From assembly GCA_964577315.1 (NCBI GenBank), contig CAZNYT010000028.1, forward strand, positions 1-24,775: a DNA stretch of 24,775 nucleotides, read 5' to 3'. Position numbers and translations under genes: made by a program. Source of the stretch: Desulfonatronospira sp964577315 (GTDB taxonomy: Bacteria > Desulfobacterota > Desulfovibrionia > Desulfovibrionales > Desulfonatronovibrionaceae). Position 1 is the first letter of the stretch, and every line of letters starts with the position of its first letter. A model generated the notes under the pieces. That model was not told where the DNA came from, made no database searches, and saw only the letters and a program-made list of their open reading frames with translations. Shown here piece by piece: positions 16,099 through 23,815 of this stretch.

Positions 16099-17517
16099 CT
16101 ACAGAATATACCTGGTTAGATCCCGGTCATCCTGGACATCCTTTAACTGCTCCCGGACGTATTCCCTATCCACTGTAACCTTCTGTCCGGCAAGCTCCGG
16201 GGCCTTGAAAGAAAGTTCCTGGAGCATCTTCTCCATTATGGTATACAGGCGCCTGGCCCCAATATTTTCGGTTTCTTCGTTCACTTTCTGGGCAAAGGAA
16301 GAAATTTCCTCCACAGCCTGGTCATCGAATTCCAGGGTGATGCCCTCGGTTTCGAGCAGGGCCTTGTACTGTCTGGTAAGCGCGTTCTGGGGCTCGGTCA
16401 GTATTCGGTAAAAATCCTCCCTGGTCAGGGCTGAGAGCTCCACCCGCAAGGGGAACCTTCCTTGCAACTCTGGAACCAGATCCGAGGGCTTGGCGTAATG
16501 AAAGGCCCCGGCAGCTATGAACAGGATGTGATCGCTACGCACCATTCCATGCTTGGTGTTTACCACGCAGCCTTCCACCACCGGCAAAAGATCCCTTTGC
16601 ACTCCTTCCCTGGAAACATCCCCCTGGGAAGATTTTTCACTGGTGCAGACCTTGTCCAATTCGTCTATAAAGATGATACCGTTTTGTTCCACCCTTTCCT
16701 TGGCATGCTCCGCCACCTTGTCCATGTCCACCAGGCGTTCGCTTTCCTCCTGAACCAGGATCTCGTAGGCGTTTTTCACCTTGACCTTCTTGGTCTTTTT
16801 GCGTTTGGGGAACATCCGGCTGAACATGTCCCTGAACTGCATCTCCATGTCTTCCATGCCGGGCATGGCCATGATTTCCACGTTGGATCCGGTCTGGACA
16901 TCGATCTCCACCGTCCGGTCGTCCAAGCGGCCTTCACGCCACATCTTGCGCAATTTTTCCCGGGTCTTGTTCTCCTCGATCTTGTCCTCCTGCTGGGCTT
17001 GCGCTCCTTGGGATTCCTGTTCCCAGGCACCGGCTTGGGAAGGCATCTGCATGGCGGGATAACCGCTTTGCCCGGCTTGCTGATCCTGATAATCTTTCTT
17101 GGGAGGCAGAAGCAGATCCAGAAGCCTTTCCTCGGCATTGGCCTCAGCCTTGCCCTGGACTTTTTGCCTTTCCTCCTCCCGGACCATGTTCACCCCGATC
17201 TCCATCAGATCCCGGATCATGGACTCCACGTCCCTGCCCACATAACCGACCTCGGTAAACTTGGAGGCCTCCACCTTGTAAAAGGGCGAACCTGCCAGCT
17301 TGGCCAGGCGTCTGGCCACCTCGGTCTTGCCCACACCGGTGGGGCCGATCATGATGATATTCTTGGGTGCCACCTCCTCTTTAAGCTCCGGGTCCAACTG
17401 CTGCCTGCGCCACCTGTTGCGCAGGGCGATGGCCACCATGTTCTTGGCATCGGCCTGGCCGATAATGTACTTGTCCAATTCCGAAACAATCTCTCGGGGC
17501 GTAAGTGTTGTACTCAT
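16099..17517 (-). CDS. hslU: ATP-dependent protease ATPase subunit HslU (ClpY)
   Basis: AAA+ unfoldase that feeds proteins into the HslV peptidase. Walker A GPTGVGKTE is near residues 57-65 and the pore-loop region includes GYVGRD. A charged I-domain with a Gln-rich, low-complexity insert spans roughly 110-240. Walker B IIFIDELDKV is followed by the sensor/C-terminal segment ENIGARRLYTIMEKMLQ and the terminal RYIL, which docks in HslV. It is 472 aa long. The weak AAGGAA/GGGAA ribosome site lies just before the ATG. It begins 13 nt after hslV ends. Confidence 0.97.
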   Translation of the reverse strand: MSTTLTPREIVSELDKYIIGQADAKNMVAIALRNRWRRQQLDPELKEEVAPKNIIMIGPTGVGKTEVARRLAKLAGSPFYKVEASKFTEVGYVGRDVESMIRDLMEIGVNMVREEERQKVQGKAEANAEERLLDLLLPPKKDYQDQQAGQSGYPAMQMPSQAGAWEQESQGAQAQQEDKIEENKTREKLRKMWREGRLDDRTVEIDVQTGSNVEIMAMPGMEDMEMQFRDMFSRMFPKRKKTKKVKVKNAYEILVQEESERLVDMDKVAEHAKERVEQNGIIFIDELDKVCTSEKSSQGDVSREGVQRDLLPVVEGCVVNTKHGMVRSDHILFIAAGAFHYAKPSDLVPELQGRFPLRVELSALTREDFYRILTEPQNALTRQYKALLETEGITLEFDDQAVEEISSFAQKVNEETENIGARRLYTIMEKMLQELSFKAPELAGQKVTVDREYVREQLKDVQDDRDLTRYIL

Positions 17518-17530
17518 TTCCCTTTTCCTT

Positions 17531-18067
17531 TTATTCGATTTTTTCAGTAACTATATCATTGTTGGTATAAACACAGATCCCGGCAGTGATATGCAAGGCT
17601 TGATACACTATTTCCTCGGCGCTCAGCTCGGTTTGGTAGCTAAGGGCCCTGGAGGCGGCCAGTGCATATGGACCGCCGGAACCAATGGCTGCAATCCCAT
17701 CGTCCGGCTCTATCACGTCCCCGTTTCCGCTGATTATCAGGACGTTCTCCTTATCCGCCACCACCAGCAAGGCCTCCAGGCGGCGAAGATACTTGTCCAT
17801 GCGCCACTCCTTGGCCAGCTCCACGCTCGCCCGGAGCAGATTGCCCCGGTATTCTTCCAGCTTGGCCTCAAAACGCTCGAACAGGGTGAAAGCATCAGCT
17901 GTGGCTCCAGCAAAACCAGCCAGAATACTGTCTTTATACATGCGGCGCACTTTCCGGGCCGTATGCTTCATAATGGTACCCTGTCCCAGGGTCACTTGTC
18001 CGTCCCCGGCCATTGCGGTCTGCTGACCCTTTTTAATGGCCAGAATGGTTGTGCCGTGAAAACTCAT
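17531..18067 (-). CDS. hslV: ATP-dependent protease proteolytic subunit HslV (ClpQ)
   Basis: Threonine peptidase of the HslUV complex. The N-terminus reads MSFHGTTILAIKKG, followed by MAGDGQVTLG. The catalytic Thr is expected to be the first Thr of GTT (residue 6), so a five-residue propeptide must be removed, unlike E. coli HslV, where only Met is lost. ATG 18067 is preferred; AGGAG lies 10 nt upstream. Extending to TTG 18127 would add 20 basic residues not typical of the family. The resulting 178 aa is standard. It is the first gene of the minus-strand block, and a small GC hairpin lies in its leader. Confidence 0.94.
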   Translation of the reverse strand: MSFHGTTILAIKKGQQTAMAGDGQVTLGQGTIMKHTARKVRRMYKDSILAGFAGATADAFTLFERFEAKLEEYRGNLLRASVELAKEWRMDKYLRRLEALLVVADKENVLIISGNGDVIEPDDGIAAIGSGGPYALAASRALSYQTELSAEEIVYQALHITAGICVYTNNDIVTEKIE

Positions 18068-18090
18068 CCTGCTTGTTCTCCTGCATCTTG

Positions 18091-18107
18091 CCCGGATTAC
18101 CTCCGGG
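18091..18107 (-). promoter_or_regulatory. Hairpin enclosing a GGAGG in the hslV leader
   Basis: CCCGG and CCGGG form a 5-bp GC stem 24-40 nt upstream of the hslV ATG. On the coding strand the loop side carries AGG next to the stem, so a GGAGG is partly buried in the hairpin. It may be a decoy or a remnant start site. The functional ribosome site is probably the later AGGAG. Confidence 0.25.
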
Positions 18108-18156
18108 ATCCTGTGTTTGAACCTCAAAAAAGATATTTATTGTCCCAATGCAACTA

Positions 18157-18187
18157 TCAACTACAACGAAACTTGGTTCTTTAACCG
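18157..18187 (+). repeat. Half-copy of repeat family B, upstream of hslV
   Basis: The 19-mer here differs at two positions from TTAACTACAACGAAACTTA at 21070-21088, and similarity continues through GTTCTNTAACC. It lies about 90 nt upstream of the hslV start. It is either a remnant of the family B element or a shared regulatory sequence. Confidence 0.55.
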
Positions 18188-18287
18188 TACCAAATATAGG
18201 GCAGTCTATTGTGGACAAGAAAAAAGAATGTGCTCACTCAACCCGCAAAGTCAAGGGCTGCTTTAACATCCCCATGTATAGCGCGGC

Positions 18288-19385
18288 TTAAGGGGCTTGT
18301 TCCTCCAGGGGAGGCTCCAGCACGCCTTCCTTTGATAAGTCCTCTGACCTGGGCCAGGCCCGGATCAAGGCCTGCACCACCGTGGCAAGGGGTATAGCAA
18401 AAAACACGCCCCAAAACCCCCATAGACCACCGAAAATCAAGATGGCCGCCACTATGCCCACTGGATGGATATTAACCACTTCCCCCAGAAGTAAAGGAGC
18501 CAACAAGTTGCCGTCAACAGCCTGGATTATGGCGTAGGCCACAAGAAGCCAAAAGAATTCCGGTCCTATTCCCCACTGGAAAAACCCTACCAAAGCCACG
18601 GGAATAGTCACCACAGCCGCCCCGATATAGGGAATTACCACCGAAACTCCCACAGTCAGGCTAAGCAGGACGGAATACTGTAGCCCAAACATGGAAAACA
18701 CCAAAAAGGTACCCAACCAAACAATAATGATCTCCCAGGTCTTTCCTCGGACATAATTGGAGAGCTGGCTATTGACGTCATTCCAGACCTGTATTGCCAA
18801 GCCTCTCTCCCGGGGCAGAAAACCTGCGCACCAGTTCAGGAGCCTGTCCTTGTCCTTGAGAAAAAAGAAGACCAAAAGAGGGACCAAGATCAAGTACACT
18901 AACATGGTCACCAGGCCCACCACCGAAGCCACGGACACAGTCACTATGGTTTGCCCCAACTGAGCCACCTCGCTGCGCAAGGCGCTGATCAACTCATGTA
19001 TCTGTTCCTCGGACACCAGATGAGGGTAGCGCTCGGGCAGTTGCATGAGCATATCCTGGGCCTCGGATATCATTACAGGCAACTGCTGGACCAGTTGGCT
19101 GATCTGCTTGATGAGCATGGGAACCAGCCAGAAAAAGGCAAAGAAAAGTACCAATAAAAATAGGACAAAGACCAGAACCACTGCCAGCAGCCTGGGCACC
19201 CCTCTTTTGGTCATCACCTTAACCAGACCATCCAGGAGATAGGCAATTATCAGACCAGCAATGAAAGGGATCAGCATTTGCCCCATAAGCAGGACCACCG
19301 CGGAAATAAACAACAGGATGCCCACCAGGATGACCACCTGTTGATTGCTGATCTGTTTCTTGAACCAATCTATTACTATGTGCAT
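18288..19385 (-). CDS. AI-2E/PerM-family transporter
   Basis: Integral membrane protein of the AI-2E transporter (PerM, TqsA-like) superfamily. It has about eight hydrophobic segments, starting at residues 17-50 and 63-90. A periplasmic or cytoplasmic helical region (about 95-150) is followed by the family region LVPLLVFFFLKDKDRL, VIPYIGAAVVTIPVALV, and NLLAPLLLGEVVNIHPVGIV, the strongest signature. It is 365 aa long, with an Arg/Glu-rich tail. Members have been linked to autoinducer-2 export or Na+/H+ exchange; the substrate cannot be decided here. The AGGAT-type ribosome site is modest. It may precede hslV in transcription, but a 220-nt gap makes separate transcripts likely. Confidence 0.88.
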   Translation of the reverse strand: MHIVIDWFKKQISNQQVVILVGILLFISAVVLLMGQMLIPFIAGLIIAYLLDGLVKVMTKRGVPRLLAVVLVFVLFLLVLFFAFFWLVPMLIKQISQLVQQLPVMISEAQDMLMQLPERYPHLVSEEQIHELISALRSEVAQLGQTIVTVSVASVVGLVTMLVYLILVPLLVFFFLKDKDRLLNWCAGFLPRERGLAIQVWNDVNSQLSNYVRGKTWEIIIVWLGTFLVFSMFGLQYSVLLSLTVGVSVVIPYIGAAVVTIPVALVGFFQWGIGPEFFWLLVAYAIIQAVDGNLLAPLLLGEVVNIHPVGIVAAILIFGGLWGFWGVFFAIPLATVVQALIRAWPRSEDLSKEGVLEPPLEEQAP

Positions 19386-19460
19386 CCCATCCTATCTCCG
19401 GACAAACCTGACCACGAGTGTTTTTTGGCGGCGCGGAAAGATGCTTGCAGAACCACCTGG

Positions 19461-20036
19461 CTAGGCCTTGATTTTCTGAAGCAGCCAGGCCATGTTCCTG
19501 CCCAGATTGTACATGGTGCGCTTGCCTTCATCATCCTGCTCAATATCTTTGGGGTGGAAACCCTGACCAATGTTCCAATAACTGGAACCAGGGACTATCA
19601 TCTGGTTGATAAGGAAAAAGTGATTTATGGAATTAAACACGTGTATGGCCCCGGATCTGCGCACTGCCACCACTGCTGCCCCCACCTTGCGGGCGAACAT
19701 GTCCTGATTGGACTTGGCCACCAATCCAGCCCTGTCAATCAAGGACTTGATATTGGTGCTCACGTTGGCGAAATAGGTGGGCGAGCCCAGGATAATTCCA
19801 TCCGCTTCCAGCATCTTGTCTATACAGGTATTAAGCATGTCACTATCAACTGCACAGTGCTGGTCCTTGTTCTTGAAGCATTCATAACAGGCGATACAGC
19901 CCTGGATCTGTTTGCCTGCCAGCTGGACGTGCTCCGTGCCTACCCCGTGTTCCTGCAAAGCATCCAGGACGTGCCCGATTAACCCCGCGGTGTTGCCGTC
20001 CTCTCTGGCACTGCCGTTAAAGGCTACTACCTGCAT
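19461..20036 (-). CDS. Iron-sulfur flavoprotein (Isf-like, NADPH-dependent FMN reductase fold)
   Basis: Flavodoxin-like redox protein. The FMN phosphate loop is seen in FNGSAREDGNT (about residues 6-16). A compact cysteine motif, C-x2-C-x2-C-x7-C, falls at residues 47, 50, 53 and 61, the pattern that binds a 4Fe-4S cluster in archaeal and anaerobe Isf proteins. GSPTYFANVSTNIKSLIDR is the flavin-binding segment. ATG 20036 is chosen, with AAGGAG 8 nt upstream; an upstream in-frame start would add 11 residues. It is 191 aa long. The role is probably oxygen or peroxide reduction or general electron transfer under anaerobic conditions; the exact partner is unknown. Confidence 0.87.
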   Translation of the reverse strand: MQVVAFNGSAREDGNTAGLIGHVLDALQEHGVGTEHVQLAGKQIQGCIACYECFKNKDQHCAVDSDMLNTCIDKMLEADGIILGSPTYFANVSTNIKSLIDRAGLVAKSNQDMFARKVGAAVVAVRRSGAIHVFNSINHFFLINQMIVPGSSYWNIGQGFHPKDIEQDDEGKRTMYNLGRNMAWLLQKIKA

Positions 20037-20197
20037 ACCGAATCTCCTTGTTTGCTTATAATAATGCAACTACTTACCAAATCTTTTGGGCACTTCCAGT
20101 TCAAGCCTATGTAGCCGGGAAAAAGCCCAATTCCAATTTCAATTTGCATTCAAGATGATCTTTGTGCTCGTTATTATCAACCTTGGGCAAGGCTCTT

Positions 20198-20239
20198 CTT
20201 AATATCAGCGGAACAAGTTAAATTCATTTTGATATTAAG
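20198..20239. promoter_or_regulatory. 10-bp perfect inverted repeat downstream of the winged-helix gene
   Basis: CTTAATATCA (20198-20207) and TGATATTAAG (20230-20239) are exact reverse complements with a 22-nt spacer. It lies between the flavoprotein gene and the stop of the winged-helix gene, both on the minus strand. No T-run follows on either side, so it is not an intrinsic terminator. It may be an operator or an mRNA 3' hairpin. Confidence 0.35.
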
Positions 20240-20311
20240 CTAGAACAGTATGAACCGACCACTTCGGCCCAGGCGCAAGATATTCTTGATTTTAAGAGGA
20301 TGGAACACGGA

Positions 20312-20818
20312 TCAGTGATTCCTTTTTTTCTTGTCCAAGGCTTTCTCCATCACCTCCACAGCCCTCTGTAGCTCGGCCTGATCGTGAAATCTCTCGGTAA
20401 TATGATCCAGTCTGTCCAGACAAGCCTCAAACCTCTCCAGCAGGTTGATCAAGAGGGCAAGGTCCACCTCGTGGCGTTCTTTTCCGGTTTCATTTTCATG
20501 TTCTTGGCTCTTTCTCCTAACTACCACTTTGCCCGGCTTTTTGGAAACTTCCTTTTTCTGTTCCTCAGGCCTTTCTTCCTGATCCCTTCCCATTGCTTGG
20601 TGCAGTTTCCAGGTAGCTCTATACTTGCCTGTCTCAATCTTTTCGAGATACCCTCTTCTGATAAGATTCGAGGCCCAATCGGATATTTGTTTGCGGGAAA
20701 ATTCCGGGCTCAACTTATCGTAAAGATAAGAGATGTTTACTTCCTGGCCCTGAAACGAAACCTCCTCGATTTCCTTAGCCAGCCGGCCCATCTTCGAATC
20801 TAGATTCAAGCCTTTCAT
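20312..20818 (-). CDS. Uncharacterised winged-helix / coiled-coil protein
   Basis: Not assigned to a named family. The N-terminal ~75 residues look like a winged helix: a helix (MGRLAKEIEEVSF), a strand-turn, then SRKQISDWASNLIRRGYLEKIETGKYR, which resembles a recognition helix and wing. A Lys/Glu-rich linker follows (about 85-120), then a coiled-coil C-terminus (LALLINLLERFEACLDRLDHITERF to the end). ATG 20818 is preferred because GGAGG is 7 nt upstream; an in-frame ATG (20833) and GTG (20839) lie further up. The length is about 168 aa. A DNA-binding regulator is plausible. It has no neighbour in the same apparent operon; the flavoprotein gene is 275 nt downstream. Confidence 0.6.
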   Translation of the reverse strand: MKGLNLDSKMGRLAKEIEEVSFQGQEVNISYLYDKLSPEFSRKQISDWASNLIRRGYLEKIETGKYRATWKLHQAMGRDQEERPEEQKKEVSKKPGKVVVRRKSQEHENETGKERHEVDLALLINLLERFEACLDRLDHITERFHDQAELQRAVEVMEKALDKKKRNH

Positions 20819-21069
20819 TTTCTTACCTCCCATTACCACAGCAGCTTGAGTCCAAGTTTCTTGTCACTCTAACTTTACCGTACAGATTTAGCCCTAGTAC
20901 CTCTATTGCAAAGCCTTGTCGGTTCGAGAAACCACAAAAGAGGCCTTTGCTGCATCTCCGGTACATCAAGCAGTGCACTCGGAAAGCGGATCACTCATGC
21001 CCAAGCACATGTGGGTTTTCCTAAATCACTTTTCCCTCGCTTGCAAGCTGTCATTCCCTGGCTTAACCC

Positions 21070-21245
21070 TTAACTACAACGAAACTTAGTTCTATAACCA
21101 TGACTCTATAAACAGCCTTACTATTATGGCAGCAACTCGTACTCGAGGTCCGAGGGTTCTGCAAACTGGGCGTAAACTGTGTGAGCGACGTAGGCCTGTT
21201 TGCATAATTCTCTGACCTCTGGATATTAAGTTTCGTTGTTGTTAA
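21070..21245. mobile_element. MITE-like element with 19-bp terminal inverted repeats
   Basis: TTAACTACAACGAAACTTA (21070-21088) and TAAGTTTCGTTGTTGTTAA (21227-21245) are complementary at 18 of 19 positions. The 176-bp unit has no coding capacity. It contains an internal stem near GCAAAC (about 21162) and GTTTGC (about 21198), with one mismatch or bulge. No clear target-site duplication was seen. A half-copy lies upstream of hslV. A non-autonomous transposable element or a folded intergenic repeat is the likely identity. Confidence 0.5.
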
Positions 21246-21272
21246 CCGGGAAATAAATTTCTTTGCTTATTT

Positions 21273-21307
21273 AACTTGCCAGTCCAAAGTTCTCTGAAAA
21301 CACCTTG
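21273..21307 (+). repeat. Repeat family A, truncated copy
   Basis: AACTTGCCAGTCCAAA is identical to the start of the other two copies, and ACACCTTG matches further on. Similarity then ends. The partner arm TGGCAA of the first hairpin is changed to TGAAAA, so the stem cannot form. It looks like a decayed or partial copy. Confidence 0.7.
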
Positions 21308-21412
21308 AGCTCACCGGTTTTCTTGGCGAGGCTTATGAGAATAATCCCAGCACCTGCTTGAGGATTATATTATTTAAGCGCTTGTAAATACGGCTGCTCA
21401 AATAGATGCGGG

Positions 21413-21476
21413 AGCGCAAGCCGAGTTTAAACAAGCACAAGCAGTACACGCGCAAAAAGATGGGGTGAATAGCCAC
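21413..21476 (+). repeat. Dispersed repeat, family C, copy 2
   Basis: Aligns with 8-55 at the window start: shared AGCGC(A/G)AGCC, GTAC, GCAAAAAGAT and GGTGAATAG. It has about 17 extra nt in the middle. The function is unknown. Confidence 0.5.
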
Positions 21477-21598
21477 TAAAAGGGAGGACAACCAAAAGGA
21501 ATACGACCCGTGAGATCAGTTCACGTCAAGATGGCCAGCGCATTCCGCCTGGATGGTAAGTGTTTAAAGATTTCTAGATGTAATTATTCAGTGCCAAA

Positions 21599-21747
21599 AT
21601 CCTTTGAACTTGCCAGTCCAAATGGCAACACCTTGTTTTTATTGACCATTTACATGGTTTTACATGTCCGCAGCGGTAACTGATTTAACCTATTGGGTTC
21701 TTTGTCTATACTTTTACCTTGAAAGGTTTAACTCTCGAGTTCGAACC
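21599..21747 (+). repeat. Repeat family A, copy 1 (hairpin-rich, 3' side of the kinase gene)
   Basis: Positions 21607-21704 match 23822-23925 at 90 of 98 aligned positions by hand count, with one 6-nt gap. Three hairpins are visible: TTGCCA/TGGCAA with a 7-nt loop, ACCAT/ATGGT with loop TTAC, and AACTC/GAGTT within 21725-21747. It begins near ATCCTT. It lies downstream of the kinase stop, in the same orientation as copy 2. Confidence 0.85.
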
Positions 21748-21794
21748 TGGGGATCAGGAAACCGGCCATGCAAACTCTCGGATTCAGGATCTAA

Positions 21795-23744
21795 CTATTG
21801 CCTCTGTTTGGAAGAATCCATAGATTCTCCATCAGTGGGCAGGGTAAAATAAAAGGTGCTGCCCCGACCGGATTCGCTTTCCACCCAGATCCGTCCACCG
21901 TGTTTTTCCACGAACTCCTTGCAAAGCAAAAGCCCCAGTCCGGTGCCCTTTTCACCGGTGGTTCCGGGAACCACAGTTTTCTGGTCGATTTTGAAAATCC
22001 CGGCTGCAGTCTTTGCATCCAGCCCTGGACCGGTATCGCTGACAGCCACCTTAATCTGCTCCCCCTCAAAATCCGCAGAGATCCAAACCTCTCCCCCATT
22101 GTAAGCGAACTTAACCGCATTGGAGAGCAGATTGCGCAGCACGGTGCCCAGCATCTGCCTGTCCGCATACACCCGGAGGCCTTGATCCACTTGGGGCCAA
22201 ACTTTGATATTGCGGCTCTCTGCCGTTTCCTTGAAAAGCTTCAGATTTTCTTGAACCAGGCTCTTTAGAGAAAAATTTTCCGGTTCATACTGGATATGAC
22301 CCCTTTGCATGCGAGACCATTCCAAAAGATTCATTAGTAGGGCATGTACATTGGAGGTGGAGCGCTTGGATTCAAACAAAATGTTTTGGATATCCTCCCG
22401 GGTAAAGTCCTCCAGGTTTCGGCTCATTTCCTGGAACAAGTTGCTCAGTCCGTATATCGGAGATTTAAGGTCGTGGGCAATTATGGACAAAAACTTATCC
22501 CTTTCCGCTATTATCTCTTTGAGTTCCCGGTTTAACCTGTCCCGTTCCTCCCGGGCCTGCTTGCGCTCGGTGATGTCCTGGACGAATTCCACCACCCCAG
22601 TGATTTCCCCGGTCTCAGGATCTTTCATAGGGTGGCTGAACACCTCCAGCCACTGGTTGGATCCAGGCAGCCCCGGAGCTTCCTCGCTTTCCAGGTTCCC
22701 GGTCTGCATGCAGCGCAGGGCTGGGCAATCGGGACAGGGCTCTTCCCGATCGTGATAGGCCTGATAGCATTTTTTCCCTACCAGGGGAGCGTTCTTTTGA
22801 TACCACCTTTCCATGACCCCGTTCACGTACTTGATGGTGAGATCCGGATCCAGGGCGGATATCCCCTCTTGGATACTCTCGATCATGCTGGAGAGAAACC
22901 GCTCATTCTCGCGAAACCTAGTCTCGGCATTTTCGCGTTTGCTAATATCCATGAAAACTGTGACCGCCGCAACCACCTCGCCCTGCTCCACAATGGGCCT
23001 GGAGCTCACCTCCACCGGAAATACCTCTCCATCCTTGCGTTGGAACCACTCCTTGTTGAAGTAAGACTGCTCCTGGAGCACCGTCTGAAAGAAGGGGCAG
23101 TTTTCGATGCCGCTTCTGTTTCCATTTTCTTCTAGGTGGTAATGAAACATGTCATGGCCCACCTGACCCAATAGCTCCTCCCGGTTGTATCCCAACAAAG
23201 ATGCAGCTGCCGGGTTGGCAAAGGTTATCCGGCCGCTAGCATCCATTACGTACAAGCCCTCCCCCATGGCATCGGTAATAGTCTGAAGCCTGGCCTGCTC
23301 CTCTGCCAGGTATTCCATGCTCTCGCGCAGCTTTTCCTCGGTTTGCTTACGTCCGGTAATATCCACGACAAAACCCTGATAGTACCTGATCTCACCCTCT
23401 TGATCCCGAATCGCGTGTACGCTGTTGGAAACCCAGAATCTGGAGCCATCCCGGCGCACCCACTGACATTCATAATCCATCACCTCACCCTGATCTCTTA
23501 ACAGCCTTTTGAACTCCTTTTCGTCCTCGGGATGGGCGTATACCTGGGCGGATATGTCGGAAATAGCGTCTTCCAGTTTTTCCGGGGAAGTATATCCCAG
23601 CATACGGGCCAGGGCGGGATTGGCAGCCATGAAACCGCCTTCAGGGGCGGACATGTAAATACCTATGGGGGCGTTACGGACCAGGCCGTGATAACCTTGG
23701 CAACCGTTGTTTGCCCCTTGTTCGTCCGAAGGGGGTGCTGACAT
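21795..23744 (-). CDS. Soluble sensor histidine kinase with three PAS domains
   Basis: Predicted cytoplasmic two-component kinase; no membrane segment is seen in 649 aa. The order is PAS1 (about 20-132), PAS2 (about 150-270), PAS3 (about 280-395), HisKA with phospho-acceptor His424 in SIIAHDLKSPIYG, then HATPase with LLSNAVKF, DTGPGL and GTGLGLLL. PAS3 carries Cys326, Cys337, Cys340 and Cys345 in a PCPDCP context. Cys216 lies in PAS2. Ligand or redox sensing is inferred, not shown. AGGAG lies 7 nt before the ATG. No response regulator is nearby, so it is an orphan. Family A repeats lie on both sides. Confidence 0.9.
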   Translation of the reverse strand: MSAPPSDEQGANNGCQGYHGLVRNAPIGIYMSAPEGGFMAANPALARMLGYTSPEKLEDAISDISAQVYAHPEDEKEFKRLLRDQGEVMDYECQWVRRDGSRFWVSNSVHAIRDQEGEIRYYQGFVVDITGRKQTEEKLRESMEYLAEEQARLQTITDAMGEGLYVMDASGRITFANPAAASLLGYNREELLGQVGHDMFHYHLEENGNRSGIENCPFFQTVLQEQSYFNKEWFQRKDGEVFPVEVSSRPIVEQGEVVAAVTVFMDISKRENAETRFRENERFLSSMIESIQEGISALDPDLTIKYVNGVMERWYQKNAPLVGKKCYQAYHDREEPCPDCPALRCMQTGNLESEEAPGLPGSNQWLEVFSHPMKDPETGEITGVVEFVQDITERKQAREERDRLNRELKEIIAERDKFLSIIAHDLKSPIYGLSNLFQEMSRNLEDFTREDIQNILFESKRSTSNVHALLMNLLEWSRMQRGHIQYEPENFSLKSLVQENLKLFKETAESRNIKVWPQVDQGLRVYADRQMLGTVLRNLLSNAVKFAYNGGEVWISADFEGEQIKVAVSDTGPGLDAKTAAGIFKIDQKTVVPGTTGEKGTGLGLLLCKEFVEKHGGRIWVESESGRGSTFYFTLPTDGESMDSSKQRQ

Positions 23745-23815
23745 GTCTAAGCTCCTAAAGGTTTTGGGCCTCTGGGACCTTTGTGGGAAGGGCTGTATTT
23801 AAAAGTGCTTGCACT

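Larger units (their letters stand above)
20819..21794. other. 976-bp gene-free repeat cluster
   Basis: No supported gene lies here. The stretch holds the family B inverted-repeat element (21070-21245), a partial family A copy (21273-21307), a family C copy (21413-21476) and a full family A copy (21599-21747). Between them the sequence is mostly unremarkable, apart from ATAATCC/GGATTAT (7 bp) near 21341-21367. The short ORFs have no ribosome site or family features. It looks like a landing zone for small elements between the winged-helix and kinase genes. Confidence 0.7.

Noticed and set aside
16462..17550. 362-codon open frame antisense to hslU
   Set aside because: Lies entirely opposite a conserved gene; the His/Leu/Gly-rich composition is what the reverse complement of hslU codons gives. 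No ribosome site or family motif.
21449..21476. CGCGCAAAAAGAT stretch suggesting a cyclic-di-GMP riboswitch fragment
   Set aside because: It lacks the conserved paired stems and GG-A-GCAAA core order, and no downstream gene is in position.
21737..21747. GAGTTCGAACC resembling a tRNA T-arm
   Set aside because: It belongs to a repeat hairpin; no D arm, anticodon arm or acceptor stem is present around it.
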